Counted from the first letter of the stretch, positions 45,591 to 56,572 are shown. The stretch: DNA of 64,000 bases from Cristatella mucedo (GCA_009760855.2 WPIO01000074.1:767001-831000); one strand, 5' to 3'. Notes: generated by a model from the sequence alone, not told the origin. A program made the numbers and translations.

Positions 45591-47456
45591 ATGTCATTTT
45601 TAACTCTAAAAGAAAGAAAAAAGAAGATAAATTCAATCCTGACTCAGATATAAGTCAAGTATTCAAACCGAGACCTATGGATATTCCGCAAGGTTTCTTT
45701 AATATTGTTGCACCTAATAAAAATCATCAAGCAGACATTTTTTATATGCCAAATGATTCTAGATATACATATGCTTTGAGTTTAATTGATGTTGCTGGTA
45801 GATATAAAGGCTCAAGACCCCTTAAAACAAAGTCATCTAACGAAGTAACACAAGCAATAATAGAAATTTATAGAAAAGGACCTTTAGAATGGCCAGAGAA
45901 GATAACAGTAGATCCAGGTTCAGAGTTCATTGGAGAGAGCACGAAAGAAATGAAAAAACATGAAACATATATATAATAGAAGGTACTAATAAAGATAATA
46001 TATTAGTATCATAGTTATGGAAGGTACTAGTAAAAAGAGTGTTGCATTTGTTGAAAGAATGAATCGAACAGTTGCAGAGATTGCATTTATTGCACAATAT
46101 GAAAAATAATTAGAAAGTATTAATAAAGGAAATTTTACTAGAAACAAAGAGTGGATTGATAATTTACCAAAGATTATTGATTACCTAAATAATATTATTA
46201 CAAGAACAACTGGTAAAAATCCTATAAAAGCAATAAAAAATGAATACTAACTTACTAGTTATTGGCAAACCCAGTGTGATTCACAAATTGGACAGGCTGA
46301 CGCTCAAAATTGGCTCTGCCAGCATATCTCCAGTTGAATCAGCTCGAAATCTAGGTGTCATATTCCAAAGCGAACTCTCGGTAGACGACTATATCAGCTC
46401 CACAGTCTAGTCTGCCTATTTTCAGTTTCATAACATTGCTAAAATTCGGGCTTGTTTAGATAAGGATACCACGTCCAAGTTGGTCCATGCATTCGTGACA
46501 TCCCGTCTGGACTTCTGCAACTCACTGCTTACTGGCCTACCAGCATGTGCGATCAGGCGATTGCAGCTGGTGCAAAACTCCACAGCTAGGCTTGTCTGTC
46601 GTGAGCGTAGCAGTTGCCACATCACACCACTTCTCGCCGACCTGCACTGGCTACCAGTCAAGCAACGGATTGACTTCAAGGTTTTGTCGCTCACTTTTAG
46701 GTCCCTTCATTCTCTGGCTTCAGCCTACCTATCAGATATACTTTCCCATCAGGCCAAGCATCGTACCACCCGCTTTTCGGAATCAAACAGCCTTAAAATA
46801 CCTCGTACAAACCTCAAATCCTTTGGAGACCGTGCATTTAGTTCGTATGCTCCCAAAGCCTGGAACTCCCTCCCGACCTGCGTCAGAACATCCCCTGACC
46901 TGACCACATATAAAAAGAACTTAAAAACACACCTATTTAGGACAGCATTTATTGGGTCCCCGTGATTCGTCTTTGATGTGCTAATGCGTGCTGACACTGT
47001 GCATGCTGCAACTAACCACATATGCATGCTGACCCTGTGCATGTCACCCCTAACCATGTTATTCATGTTGCTTGTTTATCAAGTATGATATTACTCACCA
47101 TTCAATTACATTTCCCTTTGCAGCAAATGTAAAGCACCTAGACAGAGATTAAGTTCTCTGAGGGCGCTTTATCAAGTGCATTATTATTATTATTATTAAT
47201 AGCAAAAATTAAGAAACCAAAATGCAGTAGAGAAGTAGGTGAACAAGAAAAATTATTAGAACTTGGAACAAGTGTTAGATATTTACCAGAACCAGGTGAA
47301 AGAGAAGATGAAAAAAAGAAGACGAGCTACAGATCCGATATTGAGTTTAACTAAACATACTATTGTTAGAATAATGGTATTGAAAGAACAACCAGTTCGT
47401 TATTGGGTAAATGATGTTAACAGAAGTTTTGTGAAGGCAGGAGTTATAAGTTATTA
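45591..47456 (+). pseudogene. Retroviral-type (rve) integrase, split by LINE
   Basis: It would insert element DNA into the host genome. The DDE core is visible: first Asp in NHQADIFYMPNDS, second in KITVDPGSEFIGES, Glu in AFVERMNRTVAEIAF. The family-typical VAGRYKGSRPL and IEIYRKGPLEWP are present. A frameshift and an imperfect duplication (GGTACTA repeats) lie at 45975-46025, and a TAA after AQYEK. The C-terminal part DNLPKIIDYLNNIITRTTG is separated by the LINE at 46246-47200 from VRYLPEPGEREDEKKRRATD and PILSLTKHTIVRIMVLKE, a chromo-like C-terminal domain usual in Polinton integrases. Confidence 0.88.
46246..47200 (+). mobile_element. L2-like LINE, 0.95 kb, inside the integrase gene
   Basis: Plus-strand copy starting in the RT-ORF (MGKPSV-like GKPSVIHKLDRLTLKIGSAS), with an open stretch 46480-46965 (HAFVTSRLDFCNSLLTGLPA, SYAPKAWNSLPTCVRTSPDL), then the 3' UTR and ATT tail. 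A clear target duplication was not found. Confidence 0.88.
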
Positions 47457-47494
47457 AGCAGGAGTAGATCCCTCCGTATTATCTAATGGTTTAA

Positions 47495-48210
47495 CTACTT
47501 CCATTAAATTCTTCTTTAGTCACCTTATCATCATCCAAAGCATCAACAATCTTTGAAACCAAGTTAAGATTTGATTGAAGAGTAGAACGTTTTCTTCTTT
47601 CATTTGAGATACAGTACTATCAATTGAAAGTAACATGGTTGCATCTCCACCTAAAACAGTAACTAAGTGAGATATTTCACCATAAATTTGAACGTAAGAA
47701 CTTGATATAGTTATTGCAAGAGTTATGAAAATACTAAGGAAGTGAATAGAGCATTTAAACCTTACTAATTTATTCAAACAACCAGCAATTATTTCGTTAT
47801 CTAAAAATATTCGATTGTATTTGTCGTTAGCAAATTTGTTCTTAGATCTAACATGATTTTCCTATATTAATAGAATAGTTAATAGACATTTTTATAGGAA
47901 AACCTTTTAAATAATGCGGATCTCTAAAATTTTCAACTAAGCAATGATTAACAACATTTTAATATTGACCTTCATTAAATAACTCTGGTTGTCTAATCAT
48001 TTCATAATTTGGTAAGTTTTGCTTCTTACCTTCACGAATTAAATTAATTATAAAATCAACATGTGGTTTAATTCCCTCCTTACCATAACCAAAAGGAGCA
48101 CCATAACCACACAACTTATAAAATACTTCCCTAATTCTAATTGTATAAGAAATCATACTCTCACGATAATGTCTGGGAAAGAACTCACACCTGGTATTCA
48201 TATTATGCAT
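47495..48210 (-). pseudogene. Unidentified membrane protein of the element
   Basis: About 235 codons on the minus strand next to the right end. MHNMNTRCEFFPRHYRESM start, GYGAPFGYGKEGIKPHVDFI, in-frame TAA after NEGQY, HCLVENFRDPHYLKGFPIKM, a shift near 47870, IIAGCLNKLVRFKC, a hydrophobic span IHFLSIFITLAITISSSYV, a second segment HLVTVLGGDATMLLSIDS, and a last shift near 47585. No family is recognised. Confidence 0.35.
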
Positions 48211-48239
48211 TGTAAATTAATTAATTTAAAACGAATTAA

Positions 48240-48400
48240 AATTTTACTTCAATTTATTTAACAAAGTAATACAAATAATGCTATCTTAGTGATGATTGTT
48301 TTTCTTTTCACGATACGATGTCGGGTAATTATTGGACATCCGAAGGTGGAACCGAGGATGGACGAAAATTAGCTGATGTATCGGGAAAAAGCAATAATCA
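48240..48400 (-). repeat. Right terminal inverted repeat
   Basis: Reverse complement of the left repeat. Similarity stops at about 48400, where the sequence passes into an AAT microsatellite and unrelated DNA. The 177-bp unit seen outside the left end is absent here. Confidence 0.9.
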
Positions 48401-49554
48401 GTTGAATAATAGTAATAATAATAATGGCTACCGTTAGCCTACAGCTTTGCGTACTGAGACGTTCACTAAAAGCTGACGACTTTCGTAACGACGGCAGATT
48501 ATCAAACGTATGAAATAATTTAGTACTAGCCCGAAGGCTATTAAGCTTTATTTCGTGTGCAATCGTGCATTCCGCGCCTATGGCTTCGAACCGAGAAAAC
48601 GCACGGCTGAGGGAACACAAGTGTGCAGAATTTCTAGTTCACAGTGTAGTCTGCTGAGTTCTTTAATACCATCAGGCAGTGCCTCGTCTTCAGTTCAAAA
48701 GTAGGTGACGCAAAAAACCCATTAGCATTTGCAAGGTGCGATAAGTAGTTGCTCTACGACTGTGCAGAGCGGCTCTGGATTGTTTCATTCACACCATCTA
48801 CACCATATGTTGGAAGTGCTAGACCCCATTTCCACACGCCATCCCGTAAGACTTGCTGGGCACCTCGAAGCAACAAAGAACAAGCACCAAATACAGGCAA
48901 GTACACCGTCAATAACCGAATGCCTTATCCTTCTGTACTTATGCATCGCCGAGGCAGACATTTCGTTCAAAACGCCTGCGCTGGACCACCTGCCCTGGTC
49001 AATGCCCAACCCCTGTATCAAGCTCTTAAGCATGCGTCTTCTAGCTCTAACGATAAATGCGCCGGAGATAGAAGCCGTTAGCGGAAGTAGAGCCAATTGC
49101 GACCGATTGTGTTTGAGTTGAACCTATGAAAGTTGAACTCACGACCTCGGTCGTGACGAGTGTTAGCACGGTAAATCCTGGGCAATCGAGCACGACAAGG
49201 AGTATGAGTAAGCATGCGGTTTACCTTAAAGGCTCGAATTCAGGCTTATTGGCTGTAAATTAATGCACCCAATGCGAGCGCAGCATTCGAAACAGCACGT
49301 CCGAGTTCAAATCCCGAGAAAACCTGGAAAAGTGTCTTTAACCTTTATTATTCTTTTAACCTTTTTAACCTTTATTTATTTCATTCATTTATTTTTTATC
49401 CTTTTTAACCTTTATTATTCTACCTTTATTCAATCAAAGTCTAGATGACCTGAGAGCTTCACACACTAGCGCCTTGTTGAGCACTCGAAGAAGTTCCTGG
49501 GCCAAATCCTGGGCCAAATCTATGGGCTTGGTCCCGTGGCCAAATTCCTGGGCA
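48401..49554. other. Host flank, old SINE pieces
   Basis: Short ORFs only. tRNA-like relics are at 49130-49200 (minus, CGACCGAGGTCGTGAG) and 49285-49330 (B-box GAGTTCAAATCCCG), followed by a TTTAACC-rich tail. A CCTGGGCCAAAT short repeat lies at 49495-49555. Confidence 0.35.
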
Positions 49555-51200
49555 AGTTAATAATAATAATAATGCACTTGATAACGCGCCCTCAGAGAAC
49601 TCAATCTCTCTCTAGGCACTTTACATTTGCTGCAAAGGGAAATGCAATTGTATCGTGAGTAATATCATGCTTGATAAACAAACAAGATGATTAACATGGT
49701 TAGGGGTGACATGCACAGGGTCATCACGCAAATGTGGTTAGTGGCAGCATGCACAGTGTCAGCATGCATTAGCACATCAAGGACGAATCACAAGGACCCA
49801 ATAAATGCTGTTCTGAATAGATGTGCTCATAAGTTTTTTTTAATGTGGTCAAGTCAGGGGATGTTCTGACGCAGGTCGGGAAGGAGTTCCAGGCTTTGGG
49901 AGCATACGAACTAAATGCACGGTCTCCAAAGGATTTAAGGTTTGTACGAGGTATTTGTAGACTGTTGGATTCCGAAAAGCGGGCGGGACGATGCTTGGCC
50001 TGATGGGGGAGTATATCTGACAGATAGGCTGGAGCCAAAGAATGAAGTGACCTAAAAGTGAGCGACAAAACCTTGAAGTCAATCCGTTGCTTGACTGGTA
50101 GCCAGTGCAGGTTGGCGAGAAGTGGTGTGATGTGGCAACTGCGACGCTTACGACAGACAAGCCTAGCTGTGGAGTTTTGCACAAGCTGCAATCGCCTGAT
50201 CGCACATGCTGGTAGGCCAGTGAGCAGTGAGTTGCAGAAGTCGAGACGAGATGTCACGAATGCATGGACCAACTTAGACGTGGTATCCTTATCTAAACAA
50301 GCCCGAATTTTAACAATGTTGTGAAGCTGAATATAGGTTGATTTGACTTTGGAGCTGATATGGTCGTCTACCAAGAGTTCGCTTTGGAATATGACACCTA
50401 GATTTCGAGCTGATTCAACTGGAGATATGCTGGCAGAGCCAATTTTGAGCGTCAGCCTTTCCAATCTCTGAATCACACTGGGTTTGCCCATAACTAGTAA
50501 GTTAGTTTTATCATCGTGTAGTTTTAGAAAACTTGCTGCCATCCATGTGCAGATGTCATCAATACATGCAGCAAGTGAGTTGAGAGAATTTGAGGTGCTC
50601 GAAGGCTGGGAGGAATCATAGCAAAGGTACAACCGAGTGTCATCCACATACAAGTGAAAGCCTAGATTGTGCTTGGCAATCGCATCAGCAAGAGGGAGAA
50701 TATAAACCGTGAAAAGAACCGGACCTAGCACGGAGCCCTGAGTTACGCCATATTTCAGAGGTACCTCAGATGATCTTTGTCCATTCACGTCAATACTCTG
50801 GAGTCTCCCATTGAGATGGGACCTGAACCACTGCAGAGCAGTGCCAGTGATGCCCAGGCGAGATGAGAGGCGCTCTAGAAGAACTTTGTGATCGATGGTA
50901 TCAAAAGCTGCGGAAAGATCGAGCAAAACAAGCAGAGACACTCTACCCATGTCTGCATTCCTAAGTAGGTCGTTGTACACCCGAAGCAATGCTGACTCTG
51001 TGGAGTGATTAGCTCTAAAGCCAGACTGGATTTTCCTAGCAAGATGTGAGGTTTCGATATATGAGTTTAGCTGGTCTGCTACGACCTGTTCCAGTGTCTT
51101 TGATAGGAATGGTAAAAGGGAGACTGGGCGGTAGTTGCTTAAGTTGGGCAGTGATTGTTTGAAGCCATTTCGAATGCACATGAGAGCACTTCCTGGGATC
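49555..51200 (-). mobile_element. L2-like LINE, 1.65 kb, 5'-truncated
   Basis: The best LINE copy. The ATT tail is at 49558-49573, then the 3' UTR stem and the RT-ORF on the minus strand. The 5' border is near 51200, where similarity to a LINE RT begins. Confidence 0.9.
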
Positions 51201-51376
51201 TTGTATCTGCAGCTAAGAATTCCTTGCCTGACAGCAACGTCGCAGGAACCACTGTTACGTTTGTAGCAAAAGTAAATTCCTGATGTCAATGTTCTGAAAG
51301 GTGACTCCTGATTCAGCTGCAGACTTACTTGGGGCAACCTCGGAGAAGAGACAAGAGCGAGTTGACGCCCTCTCAT
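49769..51376 (-). CDS. LINE (L2/CR1-type) reverse transcriptase, partial ORF2
   Basis: 535 codons open without lesion. It would copy LINE RNA into DNA at the target site. RT motifs in order: SLPNLSNYRPVSLLPFLSKT (fingers), LLVLLDLSAAFDTIDHK (motif A), GVTQGSVLGPVLF (motif B, usually PQG) and FHLYVDDTRLYL (motif C, YVDD instead of YADD). A thumb and the C-terminal conserved PAYLSDILPHQ and SYAPKAWNSF follow. The endonuclease domain is missing through 5' truncation. The first about 60 residues (51376-51200) are probably not LINE. The intact frame indicates a recent insertion. Confidence 0.88.
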   Translation of the reverse strand: MRGRQLALVSSPRLPQVSLQLNQESPFRTLTSGIYFCYKRNSGSCDVAVRQGILSCRYKIPGSALMCIRNGFKQSLPNLSNYRPVSLLPFLSKTLEQVVADQLNSYIETSHLARKIQSGFRANHSTESALLRVYNDLLRNADMGRVSLLVLLDLSAAFDTIDHKVLLERLSSRLGITGTALQWFRSHLNGRLQSIDVNGQRSSEVPLKYGVTQGSVLGPVLFTVYILPLADAIAKHNLGFHLYVDDTRLYLCYDSSQPSSTSNSLNSLAACIDDICTWMAASFLKLHDDKTNLLVMGKPSVIQRLERLTLKIGSASISPVESARNLGVIFQSELLVDDHISSKVKSTYIQLHNIVKIRACLDKDTTSKLVHAFVTSRLDFCNSLLTGLPACAIRRLQLVQNSTARLVCRKRRSCHITPLLANLHWLPVKQRIDFKVLSLTFRSLHSLAPAYLSDILPHQAKHRPARFSESNSLQIPRTNLKSFGDRAFSSYAPKAWNSFPTCVRTSPDLTTLKKTYEHIYSEQHLLGPCDSSLMC

Positions 51377-51399
51377 GCCGGCATACAGGCACTGTCCGT

Positions 51400-51812
51400 C
51401 TGGATGGCAGCGTTGGTCTTCCTGGCCGTCATGAGTTGAGCTTCAGTGTCTGTGCACTGGCCTTCACCGATGCTGCTCTGGCGGTTGGCTCGAGCGGTGA
51501 GTTTGAGTGAGTGTATGCCCTCGAGGGCCACAGCACAGTCGATCCGAGCATACTGCACTGGAGCCGGAAGCAGGAGAGCGCCGTGCGAGCTCTACACTGC
51601 GATCACCTAGACAACTGCTACATGCGAGTATACTTCCTGCTTCGAGCGGATCCAACCTGGCCAGCATTACCCTTCAGTGCGATCAGCTCCATCCACTGAA
51701 TTTCACTTTCGATGCCGACTGCCCTCACATGCAGCCGCTGCCGGATGCGTTCGTGCCGTGCGTCCAAGCGATCTTGCTCAAGGTCGGCGTGGTGATTCAA
51801 TCTTGCTTACTT
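51400..51812 (+). other. GC-rich possible exon(s), unidentified
   Basis: Codon-like GC-rich sequence in several open frames: HELSFSVCALAFTDAALAVG then SSGEFE (resembling a WD-repeat strand but not assignable), YALEGHSTVDPSILHWSRKQ and HPLNFTFDADCPHMQPLPDA. A CCCTTCAG acceptor-like site lies before TGCGATCAG at 51678. The frames do not join into one gene by eye. It could be exons or a gene remnant. Confidence 0.25.
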
Positions 51813-51814
51813 AA

Positions 51815-51890
51815 AGGGTGAGTAAAGTGCCTAGAAAGAGCTTAAGTTCTATGAGGGTGTTATACAAATTTATTATTATCATCATTATTA
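51815..51890 (+). mobile_element. L2-like LINE tail
   Basis: AAAGTGCCTAGAAAGAGCTT, AAGTTCTATGAGGGTG and an ATT/ATC tail. Diverged from the younger copies. Confidence 0.7.
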
Positions 51891-53099
51891 CAAACGTACT
51901 CGTGCAGGCTGTGTGTTCTGCTGAACTACCCATACGTACATGGTACCTTCGTGGAATGCTGCCTTTGTGCTAGCTTGGCTGGCCGACCAGGATTCGTCTG
52001 CTTGAAAATATATCGTGTGACGATCTCTGTTCCAATTTTTCGCAAGCAAAGGACCGGCTAGGAAATTACAAGGGCTCTAATCTCACCTTTGCCCGGAAGG
52101 AAGGCTGACTGACTTAAGGGGCAATCAATAAAGGACACCCGGTGGTGAAGGATCAATCATCACCACTTATCTTAACCTGGGCCAAGGATCACATAGCCAG
52201 GTGCCCTCACCGGGCCATCCTATCAGCAGCAGCTGCCACGGCTGCGCCTGGCCAAGCAGCAGCAGCCCCGACGCTGCTGCTGCCTCCAGAGAATGATCCC
52301 GCAAGAATCATGCACGAGCTGCTCTCCCTTTTTTCCCCTTTCCTCCCATCCCGAGCGGCTGCAGCCCAGCACTTTGCCGTCAATCTAGCTGGCTATCTCC
52401 CTGGAATCCGATGACTCCTCGCACTTCCGGTCAGTGCCTGCTGCATGCACAGTGTCTTTCATGCGACCTCTGTGGCCGGACACGATTTTGAGGCTGTCAG
52501 TGTAGTCAGACTGTGGGCACAGCCTGACTGGCATTGTACATTGGTTAAGTGCTCAGGCTACGGTTCTGGGCCTCAATGCATAGGTTTTGGTGTTTAGGCA
52601 CCATATGATGTTGCCTGCTGCTTTTCAAGCCAGGGCCCTTGTGAGTGCAGCTATCGGTGAAATTGTATAGCAAAGTCCAAATCAGGAGTGCAGCAGAGTA
52701 CAGTTAGAAAGTATCTGAATACCCAGGGCCTTGCAACCAGCAGGCTTTGGTTAAATGCATGTGTTGAATGCATTCAAATTACTACTTATTACTTCTAATA
52801 AACGGTTCGTGCATCCATGTCCTGTGCATGCATATGCTATACTGTAATGCCTGCACACCGGTTGCCCTCCCTCACTAGTTACACAGTGAAGCCAGTAGTG
52901 TGAGTGTCAACTTGTCAACTTGTGGTCTGGGTAAGTTGCGCACCCATCGGCTCACGATCAAATTAGCTCTGCATGCTGCCTACCATTCAATACTAGCAAG
53001 ATGCAGCGACCTGCTCACCGTGGCCCACCCTTTTTTTCTACTCCCGTGTGAGATGGACGTCAACCATTCATAGAGAGTTCATTTTTCAGTGACTGCTGA
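51891..53099. other. No firm gene; one low-complexity ORF
   Basis: A 90-codon ORF at 52142-52414 (LTWAKDHIARCPHRAIL, Ala-rich middle, RIMHELLSLFSPFLPS) has GC-rich codons and may be an exon, but no family or splice partner is seen. The rest has short ORFs only. Confidence 0.3.
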
Positions 53100-53385
53100 G
53101 GTCAGGACTTGGCTTCCTTATACCTAGCCGACATGCTATATCAGTTTCAGCATCCTGATGCCCTCAAGTCGTTCATTGACAATAAATTAGCCGTTCTATT
53201 CCTTCACTTAAAGACCGCTGGCGACAGAAGCTTTTGTTCTGCCGGTCCTAGTCTGTGGAACTCACTTTCAAAGTTCTCATGCATCGACATGTACTCTCCT
53301 GTTGCCGACTGTGGCACCTCCTTTCCAGCCGTCCTGAGCTGCTACGTCTAAGCTACTCACGACCTCAATAGCCCTCTTGACTCAG

Positions 53386-53390
<5 letters not shown>
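53100..53390 (+). mobile_element. Second LINE family, ORF C-terminus fragment
   Basis: Reads YLADMLYQFQHPDALK and AGDRSFCSAGPSLWNSLSKF, the C-terminal signature of RTE/CR1-like LINE ORFs. Nucleotide similarity to 23220-23470 (minus) is high. The copy is cut by the (GT)n at 53390. Confidence 0.65.
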
Positions 53391-53456
<66 letters not shown>

Positions 53457-53486
53457 AGTGTATGTGTCTGTGTGTGTGTGTGTGTG
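53390..53486. repeat. (GT)n microsatellite
   Basis: About 33 GT units, then an interruption and about ten more. It begins exactly where the LINE fragment ends (CAGCTATG). Confidence 0.97.
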
Positions 53487-53823
53487 CCTGGGTAGTTTGT
53501 TTGTAAGTGTCTGAGTGCGCACATGTGGGCATCCTAGAGCCTGTATCACAATCTTCTCCGTTTGAAAATACAGATATTGAAAGCTCGCTGGGGAGCATTT
53601 GAATCGCTCATTGCCACAACAAGAGCAGTAATGTAAATGTCAGCATTTGCAAAAGTACTGTGTCTACCACACAAGACAGCTTGCAAGACTAAGGCAAGTG
53701 TATTAAGTTTCACCACACACTGCCAGCACTGTATGAGCTACCGGCATGACGACCCTGCTGCTGCTCTGTAATGAAAAGCCAATGCAAGTATGCATGAGCA
53801 GCACGCAGTGCGTGACATTTGAA

Positions 53824-53824
<1 letters not shown>

Positions 53825-53874
<50 letters not shown>

Positions 53875-53902
53875 GCACGCGCGCGAGCACAGACACACAC
53901 AC
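53825..53902. repeat. (CA)n microsatellite
   Basis: About 23 CA units followed by CGCACGCGCGCGAGC. It is opposite in orientation to the (GT)n 340 bases upstream. Confidence 0.97.
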
Positions 53903-55814
53903 ATCTATGGATTGCTAGCTTTGCCAAGTTGTTTAAACAATGCTTCGAGAAACGTTGATGGATTAAAAACAACTGTTTTAAAATATACCATGAAACGAAG
54001 TTTTTATTTTTTGCTGGTTTGTAATACTTTGCATTCATTTTTATGCTTGCATTCGCGTATTGATTTTGTAGTGCCTGTCAATAGCAATGGCAACCATTTG
54101 CTAAACGTGTGGGGGTGGCCAGGCCTATAAAGCTGGTCTGCCCCAGCCCCACTCACACCAGTCAGCCCGGGGTCTATGCTATCGCTGACCAGAGCCCACC
54201 CCCACAAACCAACCCCAGATGAGAGTGCTCCTACCTTCCTTTCTTTGACGCTGAAGAGTGATATGTATCTTGAAACTTTAGTCTAAATTAACTAAAAAAA
54301 AACCTCGAGGCTTACGCTAGATTTCAGATAACGCTACCGTTGCTCCACGTGATACCGACGGCGGTTTTTCGGCTCTGCGACCTTCCCGTCAGCTGGCTCA
54401 AGCCAATTTAAGCACCGGTGAGAGCTACTGTTTGCATGAACTTAGGTAGTTATAATTTGAATATCCAGTGGAGATTCCTTAGAAACCTGGTGCGCATGAA
54501 GTGGGTCGGCGGGTTTGCGGACACACCCTAGCGGACAGTTGCCCTCGGTCCGTTAGTGTGGATATCTGCAGTTCCAATAAGCTTTCTCCTGCACAGTAAA
54601 GTTTAATGATGCCTGCGTAAATAAAAGGTTTCACATAGGAGCACGATCTCGTGCGGTGATGTTTGTCATAATGACTCGAGCAGCAAGACGTTCGCTTGTC
54701 GATAGCCCTTAGAAAGAGCTCCAGCATCTCAAAAATCGTCTCTTTTTCGTATGGCAGTGGAATGGAATTTAGTGCATGTTCCAAGGAATTTAAAAACACC
54801 GATCGTAAGAGTCTGATTGCAACATGAGCTGCTAAATAGGCGTCATACAGCCGACGGCAGCAACATCCCGGGTGCTGTCTCTGTGCCCGACCAACTTTGC
54901 TGATTTTACTCAGAACTGCTCGTTTCCCCCATAGAGATACACATTATTTTTTCATCTGTTATTACTTCATAAAATGTGCATGAGATTAAAGGTATGCTCT
55001 TTTCTTGAACTGAAATCGCGTGCGTAGGCTACCGTCTTACCTAGCCCGTCTTCCGGCTTGACTGGCCGTGCTTGGCGTCGCTCGAAAAGAACGCACGGGC
55101 GATCGTAAAGCCGCGTATGTCTCGTCAATAACCAGTACGATTCGTGTGCAGAAACGCTTTGCGAGATATTTAATTTCTTTTGCTTTGTAATTTACAGAAC
55201 AGCAGCTGTGCGGTCGGTGTGTCTATGTGAGTTGAGTCCTGTACCGCTCTTCGTCAAACCTCGCGGTTCTGGCTGGCGTGCACACTCGTCGAGACGGCAG
55301 CCCTGGGTCCTACTGTGCGTTCAAATGTGCCGAAACTGTGCATGCTTTAGTGGCGCGGGTTTTCTGGCAACTCGTTGCCCATTCGTGTCGTCCATCCGTG
55401 ATGAATCTTTGGCGCAAGTCGTTTTTTAGGCCGAGCCAGTCGCCTGGTTTGCACCGCATAGAGCGGCTATGGAGCGATATCGACAGGCAGCTGATGCGAT
55501 TTGTTCGGCCTACACAGGTAGCTGACGTTTTTTTTAGTAAAACTCTAGGCTCAGTGAAACTCGCTTCAGCAGAACAGATGGATGCAGAGACTAGTGGTCT
55601 TTTTGCTAGTCCAGACTAGAAGGGGGCCGTAAAGAATTGTACGACGTCCTAGAAAAGGCTCACATACCGGAAGCATATTTATTTTTTTTGGCCTGGCAAT
55701 TCATTTTTTCCATGCTTTACTTAATTTTAGTATGCCTAGTTTCATAGAGACCCTCTTGTTATCCGAACGAATTTACAGCCACAAAAGTGGCTGTCATACT
55801 TTGACGGTTTTTGC
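53903..55814. other. No firm gene
   Basis: Several short ORFs. One at 55278-55619 includes HRIERLWSDIDRQLMRF, vaguely like transposon integrase cores, but without catalytic context. GTGGGGGTGG (54108) and CCCACCCCCAC (54196) form a weak inverted pair around a GC-rich 80-bp segment. Confidence 0.3.
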
Positions 55815-56572
55815 ACCTGAGTATATGTAAAGTGCCGAGAAAGAGCTTAACTTCTCTGAGGGTACTACACATTTTTTATTATTATTATTTATTATAGCTG
55901 CAGAAGAGCCTTGCTAGTCTACCGGCTTGTGCAATCAGGTATTTGCAGTTGGCACACATCTCTGCAGCTAGGCTTGTCTGTCGTGAGTGTTGAAGTTGCC
56001 ACATCACACCACTTCTCGCCGACCTGCACTGGCTCCCAGTCAAGCAATGCATCAACTTCAAGGTTCAGTCACTCACTTTTAGGTACCTTCATTCTTTGGC
56101 TTCAGCCTACTCATCAGATCTACTCCTCACTAGGCTAAACATGTAAGCATCATACCACCCGTTTTTTGCGATCTATTCATTTTAGCTATACCTCTTAGGA
56201 ATCGCAAATCTTTTGGAGACCTTGCCTTTAGTTCGTATGCTCCCAAAGTCAGGAACTCACTTTCGTCACATCCCCTGTCTTGACTAGATTGAAAAAGAAA
56301 CTACTAACACATCTATTTATGACAACATCTAGTTTGTCCCGTGATTCGACCTTTATGTGCTTATGCATGCTGACACTGTGCATGCTGCCACTTTTGCACA
56401 CATTTGCATGCTGACCCTGTGCAACCTGTCACCCCTCAACATGCATGGTGTTCTTGTTATTGAGCCTGCTGCCACTAGCCATTCTATCGTGCTTCCTTTG
56501 CAGCAATTGTAAAGTGCCTAGAAAGAGATTGGGTTCTCTGAGGGCACTATATAAAATTTATTATTATTAATG
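55815..56572 (+). mobile_element. L2-like LINE copies, decayed
   Basis: A solo tail (AAAGTGCCGAGAAAGAGCTT, then ATT units) at 55826-55893 is followed directly by a longer 3' fragment up to a second ATT tail at 56563. The ORF region reads HFSPTCTGSQS-like pieces in the wrong frame and lacks an open RT frame, so this is an older copy. Confidence 0.75.

Larger units (their letters stand above)
24362..48400. mobile_element. Polinton/Maverick (adintovirus-like) element, 24 kb, decayed
   Basis: The element is bounded by matching inverted repeats and is strikingly AT-rich compared with both flanks. It carries the hallmark set: protein-primed family B DNA polymerase, A32/FtsK-type packaging ATPase, adenain-like protease, double-jelly-roll capsid protein and rve integrase. 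Such elements are both transposons and integrated virus-like genomes. Size is typical (15-25 kb). Genes lie on both strands with several divergent pairs. Nearly every frame has stops or single-base frameshifts, and two LINE copies, a SINE and an inverted pair of LINE tails have inserted. The expected 6-bp target duplication was not found. The outer limit of the left end is unclear because of the 177-bp duplication. Confidence 0.92.

Noticed and set aside
54088-54215. GC-rich inverted pair as a MITE
   Set aside because: The arms are short and imperfect and no target duplication is seen.
55278-55619. Integrase/transposase fragment (HRIERLWSDIDRQ)
   Set aside because: One short similarity only, without catalytic residues or terminal repeats. 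It could be chance.
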